This document shows, piece after piece, positions 28,510-37,845 of a stretch of DNA of 64,000 bases (positions are counted from its first letter, which is position 1; every line of letters begins with the position of its first letter). The notes beneath the pieces are model-generated. The model was not told the DNA's origin, did no database searches, and saw nothing but the letters and a program-made list of their open reading frames with translations. The DNA is taken from positions 62,001 to 126,000 of the forward strand of contig JBKBUF010000008.1 in assembly GCA_046290815.1 (NCBI GenBank), written 5' to 3'. The translations under genes were made by a program, and so were the position numbers. Source of the DNA: JBKBUF01 sp046290815. GTDB lineage: Bacteria > Bacteroidota > Bacteroidia > Cytophagales > Cytophagaceae.

Positions 28510-29397
28510 TCAAATGATACACCAGTCAGATGGATATATGTCTTTCAAATCAAAATCAACAGCTTTAAGCCAGTTTTTTGGAGCTACAACCTGTTTATTC
28601 TTATTATCATTCAACCATGCAGCCCACCAACTAAATGTACTATTAGCAATTACATTGTGATCACAACAACTCATTAAGTACATATCGAGGAAGCTCTTGT
28701 TACTACTATTTCCTTTAATGACATGGTATTGCAAATCACCTAAAGGAAAGTTTTTTTCAATCCATTCAGGCTCATCAGAAAAAAAATAGAATACGGGATT
28801 ATTTACATTAGCTCTTATATATTGAATGGCTTTTTCATAATATTCCAAATCACAGATTCCATGCACATTGTTAATTACTTTGTTATTGGCCATATCCCCT
28901 CTTCTGAAATGTACAGAAACTGATACGCTCGATTTAATTTTCTCCACCAAAGGATTTACCTCTTTGATTAATGAAGTTTGAAATGTAAAGTCCTTTCTTA
29001 TCGCCTCCTGATATTGCTGAAAATATTTGTATGACTGAAAATAGCCTTCAAAATATATACGATCCTTCACAATCATTAAGTCGCTATTGTATTTATAAGC
29101 GGGTTCATGAACATACAACGGCCCGTATATTTTTTTTCTCAGCTTAAATAAGAGCTTTGGAAAGAATTGAGAGGGTTTGAGAAAATATTTGAGCTGATCA
29201 CTTTCTGCTCTCCGATTAGTAATATTAAATACGTCCAGCTCAAAATCCCTGAAGGTAAAATCTTTTTTAAAAGATTTATCTTCTAAAAAAGTATGATCCA
29301 GATAAAATGGGACACTATATTTTTCTGAAAGGCTTTTTGCGAAAGCATATTGAAACATCTGGTTGCCTAAACCGCCTTTTAGCTTTATTACTATCAT
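28510..29397 (-). CDS. GT11 alpha-1,2-fucosyltransferase-like
   Basis: 295 residues. N-terminus MIVIKLKGGLGNQMFQYAFAK is the GT11 signature; the HFRRGD motif near residue 160 contacts GDP-fucose, and NSTFSWWAAWLN near the C-terminus is the third conserved motif. Length matches bacterial FutC/WbsJ-type enzymes. Adjacent to the GT10-like gene on one side and the DUF268 gene on the other. Acceptor sugar (often galactose) is not predictable. Confidence 0.85.
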   Translation of the reverse strand: MIVIKLKGGLGNQMFQYAFAKSLSEKYSVPFYLDHTFLEDKSFKKDFTFRDFELDVFNITNRRAESDQLKYFLKPSQFFPKLLFKLRKKIYGPLYVHEPAYKYNSDLMIVKDRIYFEGYFQSYKYFQQYQEAIRKDFTFQTSLIKEVNPLVEKIKSSVSVSVHFRRGDMANNKVINNVHGICDLEYYEKAIQYIRANVNNPVFYFFSDEPEWIEKNFPLGDLQYHVIKGNSSNKSFLDMYLMSCCDHNVIANSTFSWWAAWLNDNKNKQVVAPKNWLKAVDFDLKDIYPSDWCII

Positions 29398-29411
29398 TAA
29401 TATTAATATTA

Positions 29412-30119
29412 TTATGGCTTTTTAAACCAAAAGCAACCACAGCCATAGTTTTGCTTATCTGATATTTCTTCAGCAGCGTTGTAAATTATTCCGTGTTCAG
29501 GATTATCAGGAATCAATGAAAATTCCTCTAATCTTAAGCCGGAGAAATATTCAACAACTTGCCTGTAAGAATAAATTCTATGAGCATTAAATTGTATTCT
29601 TGGTTTGCCAATCGGCACTACAAACAACAAATCACCTCCGGAAGCCAATACTCTTTTCAATTCATTAATAGCTTTCAAATCTCCGTTGTAGTCCAAAGGA
29701 TCGCCATACCTTCCTAAACCAATATGCTCAACAGTATGCATACAGGAAAGGGATTTAATTGAATTATCCCGAAAGTGTAGGTTTGTTAAGTCTGCAGCTT
29801 CAGAGGTCAGATCAGGTAGAATTAAATTTGCCGGGCGGAAATCAAAAAATTTAACAGGAATGAAAGCTGAAAGTGCTGAGCAAAAGTGAAGCGTTGAGGA
29901 AATATCAACGTGAAACTCCGGGTTAATCTTCTTTACAATTCTGATTGCCCAGGCAGGATGATAAACATAATGATAATCAAATGCTGTACTGCTTGTGTTT
30001 TCACCGAAGCATAAATGTTTCTCTTTCCAATCCAGTTTAAACCTTTCTTGTCCCTTTGATAAATCTATTAAAGAATAAAATTGCTTTTTAGCTTTTATTT
30101 TGTCACCGGAAAAAAACAT
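29412..30119 (-). CDS. DUF268 / methyltransferase-like protein
   Basis: 235 residues. It resembles the DUF268 family (FDYHYVYHPAWAIRIV) and has features of a class I methyltransferase fold: DISSTLHF, a conserved CMHTVEHIGLGRYGD segment, and ELKRVLASGGDLLFVVPIG. Members often occur in polysaccharide clusters and may methylate a sugar; the activity is not established. First gene of the minus-strand glycan operon, located just upstream of the ahcY terminator. Methylation would yield S-adenosylhomocysteine, which the neighbouring AhcY would recycle (inference). Confidence 0.65.
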   Translation of the reverse strand: MFFSGDKIKAKKQFYSLIDLSKGQERFKLDWKEKHLCFGENTSSTAFDYHYVYHPAWAIRIVKKINPEFHVDISSTLHFCSALSAFIPVKFFDFRPANLILPDLTSEAADLTNLHFRDNSIKSLSCMHTVEHIGLGRYGDPLDYNGDLKAINELKRVLASGGDLLFVVPIGKPRIQFNAHRIYSYRQVVEYFSGLRLEEFSLIPDNPEHGIIYNAAEEISDKQNYGCGCFWFKKP

Positions 30120-30165
30120 CTGGGGAGGTTAATAATTAATGTGGTACTTGTGCCTGTAAAATAAA

Positions 30166-30191
30166 AAAAGCGCAAGTCTACTTGCGCTTTT
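30166..30191 (-). terminator. Rho-independent terminator after ahcY
   Basis: AAAAGCGCAAG and CTTGCGCTTTT form an 11-bp stem with a 4-base loop, followed on the minus strand by a T-run. It begins 14 bases after the ahcY stop. The symmetric A and T tracts mean it could act in both directions. Confidence 0.85.
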
Positions 30192-30205
30192 AATCTGTAG
30201 TTTTA

Positions 30206-31513
30206 TTAATATCTGTATTCGTCAGATTTGTAAGGTCCTTCAACCGGCACCTTTATGTAATCTGCCTGAGAAGGAGTAAGTACATCCAGTTCAACACCAA
30301 TTTTTTCCAGGTGTAATCTCGCAACTTTCTCATCAAGATGTTTTGGAAGCGTATAAACTTTATTTTCGTATTTATCTGCATTTTTCCAAAGCTCGATCTG
30401 AGCAAGAGTCTGATTGCTGAATGAATTAGACATTACAAAAGATGGGTGACCTGTTGCACAGCCAAGGTTTACTAACCTTCCTTCAGCAAGAACAATGATA
30501 TCTTTCCCTTTGATAGTGTACTTATCTACCTGAGGCTTGATAGTATCTTTTGTATTGCCATAGTTTTTATTTAACCAAGCCATATCAATTTCATTATCAA
30601 AATGGCCAATATTACAAACAATGGCTTTATCTTTCATAGATTCAAAATGTCTTCCCACTATGATATCTTTGTTACCAGTAGCAGTAACAACAATATCCGC
30701 TCTTTTCACTGCATCATCCATTTTCTTTACTTCAAAGCCATCCATTGCAGCCTGAAGAGCACAAATAGGATCGATTTCAGTTACAATTACTCTTGCACCT
30801 GCTCCTCTTAATGATTGAGCAGAACCTTTACCTACGTCTCCGTACCCTGCAACTACAGCTACTTTACCTGCCATCATAATATCAGTTGCTCTTCTTATAG
30901 CGTCTACAAGAGATTCTTTACATCCGTATTTGTTATCAAATTTAGATTTCGTTACTGAATCATTTATGTTAATAGCAGGGATTGGCAAAGTACCTTTGCT
31001 TACTCTTTCATGAAGTCTAAGCACACCGGTAGTGGTTTCTTCAGAAATTCCTTTGATACCTTTCACAAGTTCAGGATATCTGTCAAGAACCATATTGGTA
31101 AGATCTCCACCATCATCAAGAATCATATTCAATGGTTTTCTGTCTTCCCCGAAGAACAATGTTTGTTCAATGCACCAGTCAAATTCCTGCTCATTCATCC
31201 CTTTCCAGGCATAAACAGATATACCTGCTGCAGCAATAGCAGCGGCAGCATGATCCTGAGTAGAGAAAATATTACAAGAAGACCAGGTAACTTCAGCACC
31301 TAGTTCAACAAGAGTTTCGATCAAAACTGCAGTTTGGATTGTCATGTGAAGGCATCCGGCTATTCTGGCACCTTTTAAAGGTTTGGAAGGACCAAATTCT
31401 TTTCTGATAGCCATAAGGCCAGGCATTTCAGCCTCTGCAAGTTGTATTTCTTTACGACCCCATTCAGCCAATGAAAGATCTTTTACTTTGTATTTTACAA
31501 AAGTTTCTACCAT
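30206..31513 (-). CDS. ahcY: Adenosylhomocysteinase
   Basis: Hydrolyses S-adenosylhomocysteine to adenosine and homocysteine, relieving product inhibition of methyltransferases. 435 residues with one NAD cofactor per subunit: the Rossmann motif is VAGYGDVGKGSAQSLRG near residue 225. N-terminal substrate motifs (AGCLHMTIQTAVLIETL) and the C-terminal SFSNQTLAQIELW and ...YKSDEYRY tail are normal. It is monocistronic, with its own promoter and terminator. Confidence 0.99.
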   Translation of the reverse strand: MVETFVKYKVKDLSLAEWGRKEIQLAEAEMPGLMAIRKEFGPSKPLKGARIAGCLHMTIQTAVLIETLVELGAEVTWSSCNIFSTQDHAAAAIAAAGISVYAWKGMNEQEFDWCIEQTLFFGEDRKPLNMILDDGGDLTNMVLDRYPELVKGIKGISEETTTGVLRLHERVSKGTLPIPAININDSVTKSKFDNKYGCKESLVDAIRRATDIMMAGKVAVVAGYGDVGKGSAQSLRGAGARVIVTEIDPICALQAAMDGFEVKKMDDAVKRADIVVTATGNKDIIVGRHFESMKDKAIVCNIGHFDNEIDMAWLNKNYGNTKDTIKPQVDKYTIKGKDIIVLAEGRLVNLGCATGHPSFVMSNSFSNQTLAQIELWKNADKYENKVYTLPKHLDEKVARLHLEKIGVELDVLTPSQADYIKVPVEGPYKSDEYRY

Positions 31514-31553
31514 GATGATTTAAAATATTAGAAAAATTAAATTTTATTAATTA

Positions 31554-31584
31554 CAAAGATAAAACATTCAGTTTAATTAAACAA
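31554..31584 (-). promoter_or_regulatory. Promoter of ahcY
   Basis: Minus strand TTG (31584-31582), 20 bases, TATCTTTG (31561-31554): matches the Bacteroidota consensus. The start site would be near 31547, a 33-base leader. The -33 box abuts the stop codon of birA. Confidence 0.68.
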
Positions 31585-32343
31585 TTAATCACAAAAGCTG
31601 ATTTCCTTCATATTAAACCTTTTATATTTGCCTTCGACCTCCACAAGCAAAAATCCATAATCATCTGTACCTGTAATTGTTCCGGTAAAGCATTGACCAT
31701 TAGTTGAAAATTCAGAAGGAACTCCAACTTTATACATATGTCGGTGATATTTTTCCTTTAGCAGTACTCTTTTGCCTTCCCGAAGTAACAAATAATACTT
31801 TTCCAATGCCTGACACAGCTCATGAAAAATACTGTTTAATTCATGGGGTTTACCTGTAATATTAAAGATTGAATTCGCAGTAATTACATTAAAAACCTGC
31901 TGATTTACATTTACCCCTATACCGATTATGGCAGTTTCTAAAGTTTGGCCCTTTATAGTGTTTTCTATCAGTATCCCGGAAATTTTACTATTACCATAAA
32001 AAATATCATTTGGCCACTTTATTTTGACCCTTTCCCCAAGATATTTTGTTAAAGTTTCAAAAACCGCTAAAGAAACTGATATATTGAGATCAAATTGATA
32101 TAAAGGACTAATAAAAGCAGGTTTAAGAATTAAGGAAAATGTTAAATTTTTTCCGGGTGCTGATTCCCACTTGTTGCCTTTTTGGCCTTTCCCTGCAGTT
32201 TGATCGGAGGTTATAATGATCGTTCCCTCCGCTGCTGGCATGGTAGCTGCTGTTTGAAGAGCAATGTCATTAGTTGAATGACAACTTGGCAGGTAAATCA
32301 GATTTTGACCACAAAAAAGAGTATTGGCTGGAATATTGTACAA
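31585..32343 (-). CDS. birA: Biotin-[acetyl-CoA-carboxylase] ligase
   Basis: Activates biotin as biotinyl-5'-AMP and attaches it to carrier-protein lysines. 252 residues, the short form with no N-terminal DNA-binding domain, so it should not act as a repressor. Seen: STNDIALQTAA, SDQTAGKGQKGNKWESAPGKNLTFS (biotin-loop GRGRRGRxW-type segment, here GKGQKGNKW), KIKWPNDIFYGNSKISGIL and the GIGVNVN motif. The carrier at 15886 is a likely substrate. Divergent from rsfS. Confidence 0.94.
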   Translation of the reverse strand: MYNIPANTLFCGQNLIYLPSCHSTNDIALQTAATMPAAEGTIIITSDQTAGKGQKGNKWESAPGKNLTFSLILKPAFISPLYQFDLNISVSLAVFETLTKYLGERVKIKWPNDIFYGNSKISGILIENTIKGQTLETAIIGIGVNVNQQVFNVITANSIFNITGKPHELNSIFHELCQALEKYYLLLREGKRVLLKEKYHRHMYKVGVPSEFSTNGQCFTGTITGTDDYGFLLVEVEGKYKRFNMKEISFCD

Positions 32344-32410
32344 AACCGGTAAACAAGTTTAATTTAGAGGTTGAAATTAAATAATAGTAAGTTAAAAAAC
32401 AGGAGAAAAT

Positions 32411-32902
32411 TTGAAAGAAAGAATAAGCAAGAAAAAGGAATCTACAATATCCGCAAACAAGAGTGAAAAACTTCGTGAAAAAGCTGAGACAGAGGTAAAA
32501 CAAACTTTATCAAGGTTAAAGGGTAAAAACAAAAAGGAAAATTCCTCGGATCAGGATACTGAAAAACTTAAGGAAGTAATTGTTGCAGGTATGCAGGAAA
32601 AAAAGGCTTCGCATATAACAATTATTGATTTAAAAGGTATAAAGAACGCTGTGGCAGACTATTTTATCCTCTGCACGGGAAATTCAAATACTCAAATTGA
32701 TGCCATTTCAGATTCAGTGGAAGAGGAGGTAATCAAATCATTATCACTAAATCCATGGAGAAAAGAAGGTAAAGAAAACAAAGAGTGGGTATTATTGGAT
32801 TATGTAGATGTAGTGGCACATGTATTCAAGGAAGATAAAAGAAAATTTTATGCCCTGGAAGAACTTTGGGGTGATGCAAAAATTATTAATATAGAGGGAT
32901 AG
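32411..32902 (+). CDS. rsfS: Ribosome silencing factor RsfS
   Basis: Binds L14 and blocks subunit joining in starvation (family knowledge). The RsfS/DUF143 domain covers about residues 55-160: HITIIDLKGIKNAVADYFILCTGNSNTQIDAISDSV and WVLLDYVDVVAHVF. The proposed start is a TTG at 32411 preceded by AGGAGA at good distance, giving a lysine-rich N-terminal extension of about 50 residues absent from most homologues. A shorter start at the ATG at 32591 would cut into the domain, so the TTG or some other non-ATG start is needed. ftsH follows 49 bp later. Confidence 0.88.
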   Translation: MKERISKKKESTISANKSEKLREKAETEVKQTLSRLKGKNKKENSSDQDTEKLKEVIVAGMQEKKASHITIIDLKGIKNAVADYFILCTGNSNTQIDAISDSVEEEVIKSLSLNPWRKEGKENKEWVLLDYVDVVAHVFKEDKRKFYALEELWGDAKIINIEG

Positions 32903-32951
32903 TATCCTGTTTCAAAAATGAACAATTTTTTAATTATAAATTCAGAGATTA

Positions 32952-35045
32952 ATGAGTGACAAGCCAAAGAAGAAGTTAATTCCCAAACCTTCACCGAAGC
33001 CTAATTATCAGATTTGGGTAATTATTATTTTGTTGATGCTGGTATTTGGTATAATATATAGCAGCAAGAACACTACTGTACAGGAAATTTCCAGGAAGAG
33101 ATTTGAAGAAATCTATCTTGCACATGATGTCCAGAAAGTGGTTGTGGTAAATAACAGATTTGTTGAGGTTTACCTGAAGGAAGACGCCGTTGAAAATAAA
33201 AAATACCAACAGGACTTCGCACAACGTGGCCCATTTTCAGGCACCCAGGGACCGCATTTTCAATTTCAGATCAGCTCTGCTGAAAAGTTTGAAGAGTATT
33301 TTGATAAACTGGAAAGTCGTGTCCCCAAGGATGAACGCGTGGCTTTTGAAATAGACAATGACAGATCAGACTTCTCCAATTTCCTTGTGAATTGGGGTCT
33401 TCTATTCCTGATTTTATTAGGTTTCTGGTTCCTGATGAGAAGAGTAACTGCTGGTGGACCAGGTGGTCAGATTTTCAATATTGGAAAATCAAGGGCAGCG
33501 TTATTCGATGCAGAAAACAAAGTAAAAATAACCTTTGCTGACGTAGCCGGATTGGAAGAAGGCAAAGAAGAAGTAAAGGAGATTGTTGATTTCTTAAAGA
33601 ACCCTACAAAATTCACTAAACTGGGTGGAAAAATACCTAAGGGTGCTTTATTAATAGGCCCTCCGGGGACCGGTAAAACTTTGCTTGCAAAAGCAGTTGC
33701 CGGAGAAGCTGGGGTTCCATTCTTTTCACTATCAGGCTCAGACTTCGTTGAAATGTTTGTGGGTGTGGGTGCAGCAAGAGTTAGAGATCTGTTTAAACAA
33801 GCAAAAGAAAAAGCCCCATGCATCATATTTATAGACGAAATAGATGCCATTGGAAGATCAAGAGGAAGAGGTCAGGTACCAGGTGCAAACGATGAAAGAG
33901 AAAACACCCTGAATTCACTTCTTGTTGAAATGGACGGTTTTGCAACTGATTCAGGTGTAATTATACTTGCAGCGACCAACAGGCCAGATGTATTAGATTC
34001 TGCTTTATTAAGACCAGGCAGGTTTGATAGGCAAATAAGCATTGACAAACCGGATATTGTCGGTAGAGAGCAAATATTTAATGTACACTTGAAGCCATTG
34101 AAACTGGCAAAAGATGTTGATGCTAAAAAACTTTCTGCTCAGACTCCGGGATTTGCAGGTGCCGAGATTGCAAACGTTTGTAATGAAGCTGCGCTGATCG
34201 CTGCCCGTAAGGACAAATTAGAAGTGGAAATGGTGGACTTTCAGGATGCTATTGACAGAGTTATCGGTGGCCTTGAAAAGAAAAATAAAATCATTTCTCC
34301 GGAAGAAAAGAAAATTGTGGCCTATCATGAAGCAGGACATGCTGTTGCAGGTTGGTATCTTGAACATGCTGATCCGCTCGTAAAGGTGAGTATTGTTCCT
34401 AGAGGTGTAGCAGCTTTAGGTTATGCTCAATATCTGCCAAAAGAGCAATTCCTGTACACCACAGAGCAGCTTTTTGATGAAATGTGTATGACCTTAGGCG
34501 GAAGAGCTGCTGAAGAAATTGTATTCGGAAAAATCTCTACCGGTGCTCTTAGCGACCTTGAAAGAATCACGAAGATGGCTTATAGTATGGTGACGATGTA
34601 TGGAATGAACAATAAAATAGGCAATGTTTCATTCTATGATTCTAAGCAGAGCGATTATAATTTCAATAAACCATACTCTGAAACTACAGCAACCACAATT
34701 GATGAAGAAGTAAGAACTATCATTAATACAGCCTATGAGAGAACCAAGGAATTGCTAAATCAGAAAAGAAAGGAATTAGAAGTGGTGGCTCAGGAATTGT
34801 TGAAGAAAGAGATTATTTTCCAGACAGACCTTGAGGTATTAATAGGTAAAAGGCCATTTGAAAAAGAAACAACATACCAAGCCTATACAAACAGGAAAGT
34901 AAGCGGTGACGGGAATGTAGACTTAAACACCCAGGCGCTAAAACATCAGATGGAAGAGGAACACAAAAAACAGGAAAAAGAGGGCGAAAACCCTTCTAAC
35001 TTAGGTAGTAATGGTACTCCAAATCAAAATAAAGAGCACCAATAA
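32952..35045 (+). CDS. ftsH: ATP-dependent zinc metalloprotease FtsH
   Basis: Membrane-anchored AAA+ protease that degrades damaged or regulatory membrane and soluble proteins. 697 residues. Two membrane spans (about 20-38 and 140-160) flank a periplasmic domain. AAA+ core: Walker A GPPGTGKTLLAKAVAGEAG near 236, Walker B IIFIDEIDAIG, and the SRH NRPDVLDSALLRPGRFDR. The zinc site HEAGH is near residue 460. The hydrophilic, glutamine/asparagine-rich C-tail is typical of the phylum. In Bacteroidota, gene context next to lpxH is suggestive because FtsH controls LPS enzymes in E. coli. Confidence 0.98.
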   Translation: MSDKPKKKLIPKPSPKPNYQIWVIIILLMLVFGIIYSSKNTTVQEISRKRFEEIYLAHDVQKVVVVNNRFVEVYLKEDAVENKKYQQDFAQRGPFSGTQGPHFQFQISSAEKFEEYFDKLESRVPKDERVAFEIDNDRSDFSNFLVNWGLLFLILLGFWFLMRRVTAGGPGGQIFNIGKSRAALFDAENKVKITFADVAGLEEGKEEVKEIVDFLKNPTKFTKLGGKIPKGALLIGPPGTGKTLLAKAVAGEAGVPFFSLSGSDFVEMFVGVGAARVRDLFKQAKEKAPCIIFIDEIDAIGRSRGRGQVPGANDERENTLNSLLVEMDGFATDSGVIILAATNRPDVLDSALLRPGRFDRQISIDKPDIVGREQIFNVHLKPLKLAKDVDAKKLSAQTPGFAGAEIANVCNEAALIAARKDKLEVEMVDFQDAIDRVIGGLEKKNKIISPEEKKIVAYHEAGHAVAGWYLEHADPLVKVSIVPRGVAALGYAQYLPKEQFLYTTEQLFDEMCMTLGGRAAEEIVFGKISTGALSDLERITKMAYSMVTMYGMNNKIGNVSFYDSKQSDYNFNKPYSETTATTIDEEVRTIINTAYERTKELLNQKRKELEVVAQELLKKEIIFQTDLEVLIGKRPFEKETTYQAYTNRKVSGDGNVDLNTQALKHQMEEEHKKQEKEGENPSNLGSNGTPNQNKEHQ

Positions 35046-35653
35046 TGGCTTTTGTAAAATCCAGGGAAGTAATCCTTAATAAAATTAGGGCTGCTTTATC
35101 AAAACTAAGAAACAATCCAATCCCGGATTTTACAACTGAAGTATTTATTCAAAAAAACAGCTCAGACTCTTCCATTGAATTTGCAGAGAATTTTGTAAAG
35201 TCAACGGGAGAGTTTATTTTTTGTGAAACTCCACAGGAGTTTTATGAGAAAATGGCTTCGATAATAAATGCCAGGAAAATTGCAAAAATAGCTTTTACCG
35301 ATTCTGCCATAAGCGAGAAGCTAATGGCGGCAGGAATAGAATTTCAGGATCTTCAATGTCAGTATCAGCAAGCTGATGCGACAATTACATTTTGTGATGG
35401 GCTTATTTCTTCTAATGGCTCAATAGCGATGAGCGAAGCGTCCGAGGCCTATTTTCCTGATAAGCATATAATTATTGCTTATTCTTCCCAGATAGTACCC
35501 GATATAAAATCTTTATTGGGCCGAATCAGAAAAAACCATAATAACTCCTTCCCTGAACACTTAAGTTTTATCAACGGAGGAGGGACTGATCCGTATAGTA
35601 ATTTAAAAAGAAAAGAGTTAACACTTTTTCTCATTGATGATATCAGGCATTAA
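35045..35653 (+). CDS. LUD domain protein (LutC/YkgG family)
   Basis: 202 residues of the lactate-utilisation (LUD) fold: REVILNKIRAAL at the N-terminus, then ATITFCDGLISSNGSIAMSEASEA and HIIIAYSSQIVPDI, ending with NGGGTDPYSN. In other bacteria LutC works with LutA and LutB in lactate oxidation, but neither is present here. Its start codon shares one base with the ftsH stop (TAATG), so translation is probably coupled to ftsH. The link to lpxH downstream is seen by position only. Confidence 0.8.
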   Translation: MAFVKSREVILNKIRAALSKLRNNPIPDFTTEVFIQKNSSDSSIEFAENFVKSTGEFIFCETPQEFYEKMASIINARKIAKIAFTDSAISEKLMAAGIEFQDLQCQYQQADATITFCDGLISSNGSIAMSEASEAYFPDKHIIIAYSSQIVPDIKSLLGRIRKNHNNSFPEHLSFINGGGTDPYSNLKRKELTLFLIDDIRH

Positions 35654-36410
35654 CCAACTTCCTGCCGGAAAAAAAATTTATTTCGCTTCTGACTTCCATC
35701 TGGGAGTTCCCAATTATGAAGACAGCTTAATAAGAGAAAAAAAAATAATTTCCTGGCTAAGCGATGCACAGAAAGACGCTCATGCAATCTTTTTGCTTGG
35801 CGATATTTTTGATTTTTGGTTTGAATACAAGCATTCCATACCAAAAGGATTTACCAGATTACTAGGAAAGCTTGCCGAACTTTCAGATTCGGGGATAAAT
35901 CTCTTTGTATTTACCGGAAACCATGACATGTGGCTATTCGACTATTTTCCCAAAGAGTTGAACATACCCGTATTCAGAACTACAATGGAAATGGAAATAA
36001 ACAATTTTCGATTCCTTATTGGTCACGGTGATGGTTTAGGGCCAGGAGATCATAGCTATAAAATCCTCAAAAAATTTTTTAACAGCAAAATTTGTCAATG
36101 GCTATTCAGATTCATCCATCCTGATATTGGCATAGGTATTGCAAACTACTGGTCAAGAAGTAGCAGGATAAACAATACAAAAAGGGATGAGACTTTTATG
36201 GGGGAAAAGGAATTTTTATATAGATTCTGTATGGAACAGGAAAAATCCCAACACCGGCATTTTTACATTTTTGGTCACAGACACCTGCCCCTTGATATGA
36301 AAATCGGTGATTCAAGCAGATATATAAACCTTGGAGAATGGGTAAATCATCAGACTTATGCAGTTTTTGATGGAAAAAACGTTGATTTAATAAAGTTCAA
36401 CAGTATATGA
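35637..36410 (+). CDS. lpxH: UDP-2,3-diacylglucosamine hydrolase, LpxH-type
   Basis: Cleaves UDP-2,3-diacylglucosamine to lipid X in lipid A synthesis. 257 residues of the calcineurin-like phosphoesterase fold with all five motif blocks: ASDFHLG, LLGDIFDFW, FTGNHDMW, IGHGDGLGPGD and FGHRHLPL. I use the ATG at 35637; the frame also opens with TTG at 35634. It overlaps the LUD gene by 17 bases. The membrane-associated position and cap insert (about 120-190) suit LpxH rather than a soluble phosphatase. Confidence 0.87.
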   Translation: MISGINQLPAGKKIYFASDFHLGVPNYEDSLIREKKIISWLSDAQKDAHAIFLLGDIFDFWFEYKHSIPKGFTRLLGKLAELSDSGINLFVFTGNHDMWLFDYFPKELNIPVFRTTMEMEINNFRFLIGHGDGLGPGDHSYKILKKFFNSKICQWLFRFIHPDIGIGIANYWSRSSRINNTKRDETFMGEKEFLYRFCMEQEKSQHRHFYIFGHRHLPLDMKIGDSSRYINLGEWVNHQTYAVFDGKNVDLIKFNSI

Positions 36411-37240
36411 TCCGGATAGCAACTTTTTTGTGCTCAATTTTTATATTATTCAACCTTTCCGGGCATGCCCAAGATTCTACATTGCATTTGGCCAAACCTG
36501 TCAAAACAATACAAACTGAACCAATAAGAACCGTTTCAGTAGATCCTTATTTTAACTTTTATATTGCCACAGAAAAGGGAAACATTTCAAAATATGATGC
36601 TGAGGGTAATTATATGGTCACCTTCTCTCCTACCAAAAACAGTGAAGTAACCTTGCTGGAGGCATGGAGGAATGTAAACATATTTGTTTTTTACAGAAAC
36701 TTTCAGGAGTACCTCTTTCTAAACCGATTTCTGACAGAGTCTCCCAATCTTAGATTTCATCGGGAAACGGCAGGTTTTATTAGAATGGCTACTCCTTCTG
36801 CTGATAACAATTTATGGATAATAGATGACAGGGATTTCAGCCTCAAGAAAATCAACCTAAAATTAAATCAGATCGAATATCAGAATACCCTTGATATGGT
36901 TCTGAATCCTAATCAGTATGATTTGAATTTCATGAGAGAACATCAAAATCTCTTATTTATCAATGATAAAAATTCAGGAATACTGATTTTTGATAATATG
37001 GTTAATTACAAATCCAAACTACCCTTTAAAGGGATAGAGTACTTTAACTTTTTTAACAACTATATTTATTTTTTACACAACAACAAGCTGGTTTTTTACC
37101 ATATCTACAAACACAAAAGTTATGAGCTATTGTTACCTGAAGGAAAATACAACTTCGCTTTAGCCTCAGAAAACAAAGTTGCATTATTCAGCAATAACTT
37201 CATTTATTTATACAACATAAGAATGCCTGCAGAAAAATAA
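36407..37240 (+). CDS. Exported protein of unknown function, propeller-like
   Basis: 277 residues with a signal peptide (residues 1-21, cleavage after GHA). The mature part consists of repeated short beta-type stretches (TVSVDPYFNFYIATEKGNISKYD; LWIIDDRDFSLKKIN; LLFINDKNSGILIFD; YIYFLHNNKLVFYH) typical of a beta-propeller. No catalytic motif is visible. It overlaps lpxH by 4 bases (ATGA), so it is probably translated with lpxH; this suggests an envelope role. I do not recognise the family by name. Confidence 0.7.
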   Translation: MIRIATFLCSIFILFNLSGHAQDSTLHLAKPVKTIQTEPIRTVSVDPYFNFYIATEKGNISKYDAEGNYMVTFSPTKNSEVTLLEAWRNVNIFVFYRNFQEYLFLNRFLTESPNLRFHRETAGFIRMATPSADNNLWIIDDRDFSLKKINLKLNQIEYQNTLDMVLNPNQYDLNFMREHQNLLFINDKNSGILIFDNMVNYKSKLPFKGIEYFNFFNNYIYFLHNNKLVFYHIYKHKSYELLLPEGKYNFALASENKVALFSNNFIYLYNIRMPAEK

Positions 37241-37344
37241 TTTTTTTTCTTAGTTGCTGATTGCTTTTACACAGCCAGTTTCCTGATCGAATAAACAAAA
37301 TTCAACTTCAAATTATTTCTTAATTGTAAGGAAGGAGAAGTGAG

Positions 37345-37818
37345 ATGAAAAGGATTTTTGTGGTACTTCTCGCAATAGGAGTGATATTTTCTGGTTGCGG
37401 GTCGAAAAAGAAAAGCAGGTTAAATAACAGTGCAGCAATTGGCCAGGCTCCTGCAGCAAAAACTCAGGAACCAATCGAGGGAATCAATACCAACAACAAT
37501 TCCCCAAACATTCAAAATAATCAGGCGCATAATAAGCTGGATAGTTTACTTGAAAACTCCTCAGGGAATTACTATAATAATTATAATAGTAATGAAACAA
37601 GATTCAGTGGGGCATCAGGGATAGGAACAGGCGGAAGCTATGCATCCTCTTATTATGCCAGATCAAAAAAAGCTACAAGAAAAAACAACAACCAGACTGC
37701 ACAAAGAGCAAATACAACCAACAATGTGCAGGAGGAGGTAAATAATACTCAGGTTAGAGACACTTTATCAAAAGAAAATAAAAACTCATTTGAAAGTGAA
37801 TGGGCGGAAGGATTTTAA
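37345..37818 (+). CDS. Asparagine-rich lipoprotein, function unknown
   Basis: 157 residues with a lipoprotein signal: MKRIFVVLLAIGVIFSGC with lipobox FSG-C at Cys18. The rest is low complexity, rich in Asn, Gln, Ser and Tyr (for example YYNNYNSNETRFSG, KKATRKNNNQTAQ), with no recognised domain. A good purine-rich Shine-Dalgarno-like sequence (AAGGAAGGAGAAG) precedes the ATG, rare in this phylum. It ends 27 bp before another lipoprotein gene, suggesting one transcript with the next two genes. Confidence 0.65.
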   Translation: MKRIFVVLLAIGVIFSGCGSKKKSRLNNSAAIGQAPAAKTQEPIEGINTNNNSPNIQNNQAHNKLDSLLENSSGNYYNNYNSNETRFSGASGIGTGGSYASSYYARSKKATRKNNNQTAQRANTTNNVQEEVNNTQVRDTLSKENKNSFESEWAEGF

Positions 37819-37845
37819 AGAGGGAAAAAACTAAATGATATTATC

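Noticed and set aside
35650..35844. 64-residue antisense frame in lpxH
   Set aside because: Shadow of the phosphoesterase gene with no features of its own.
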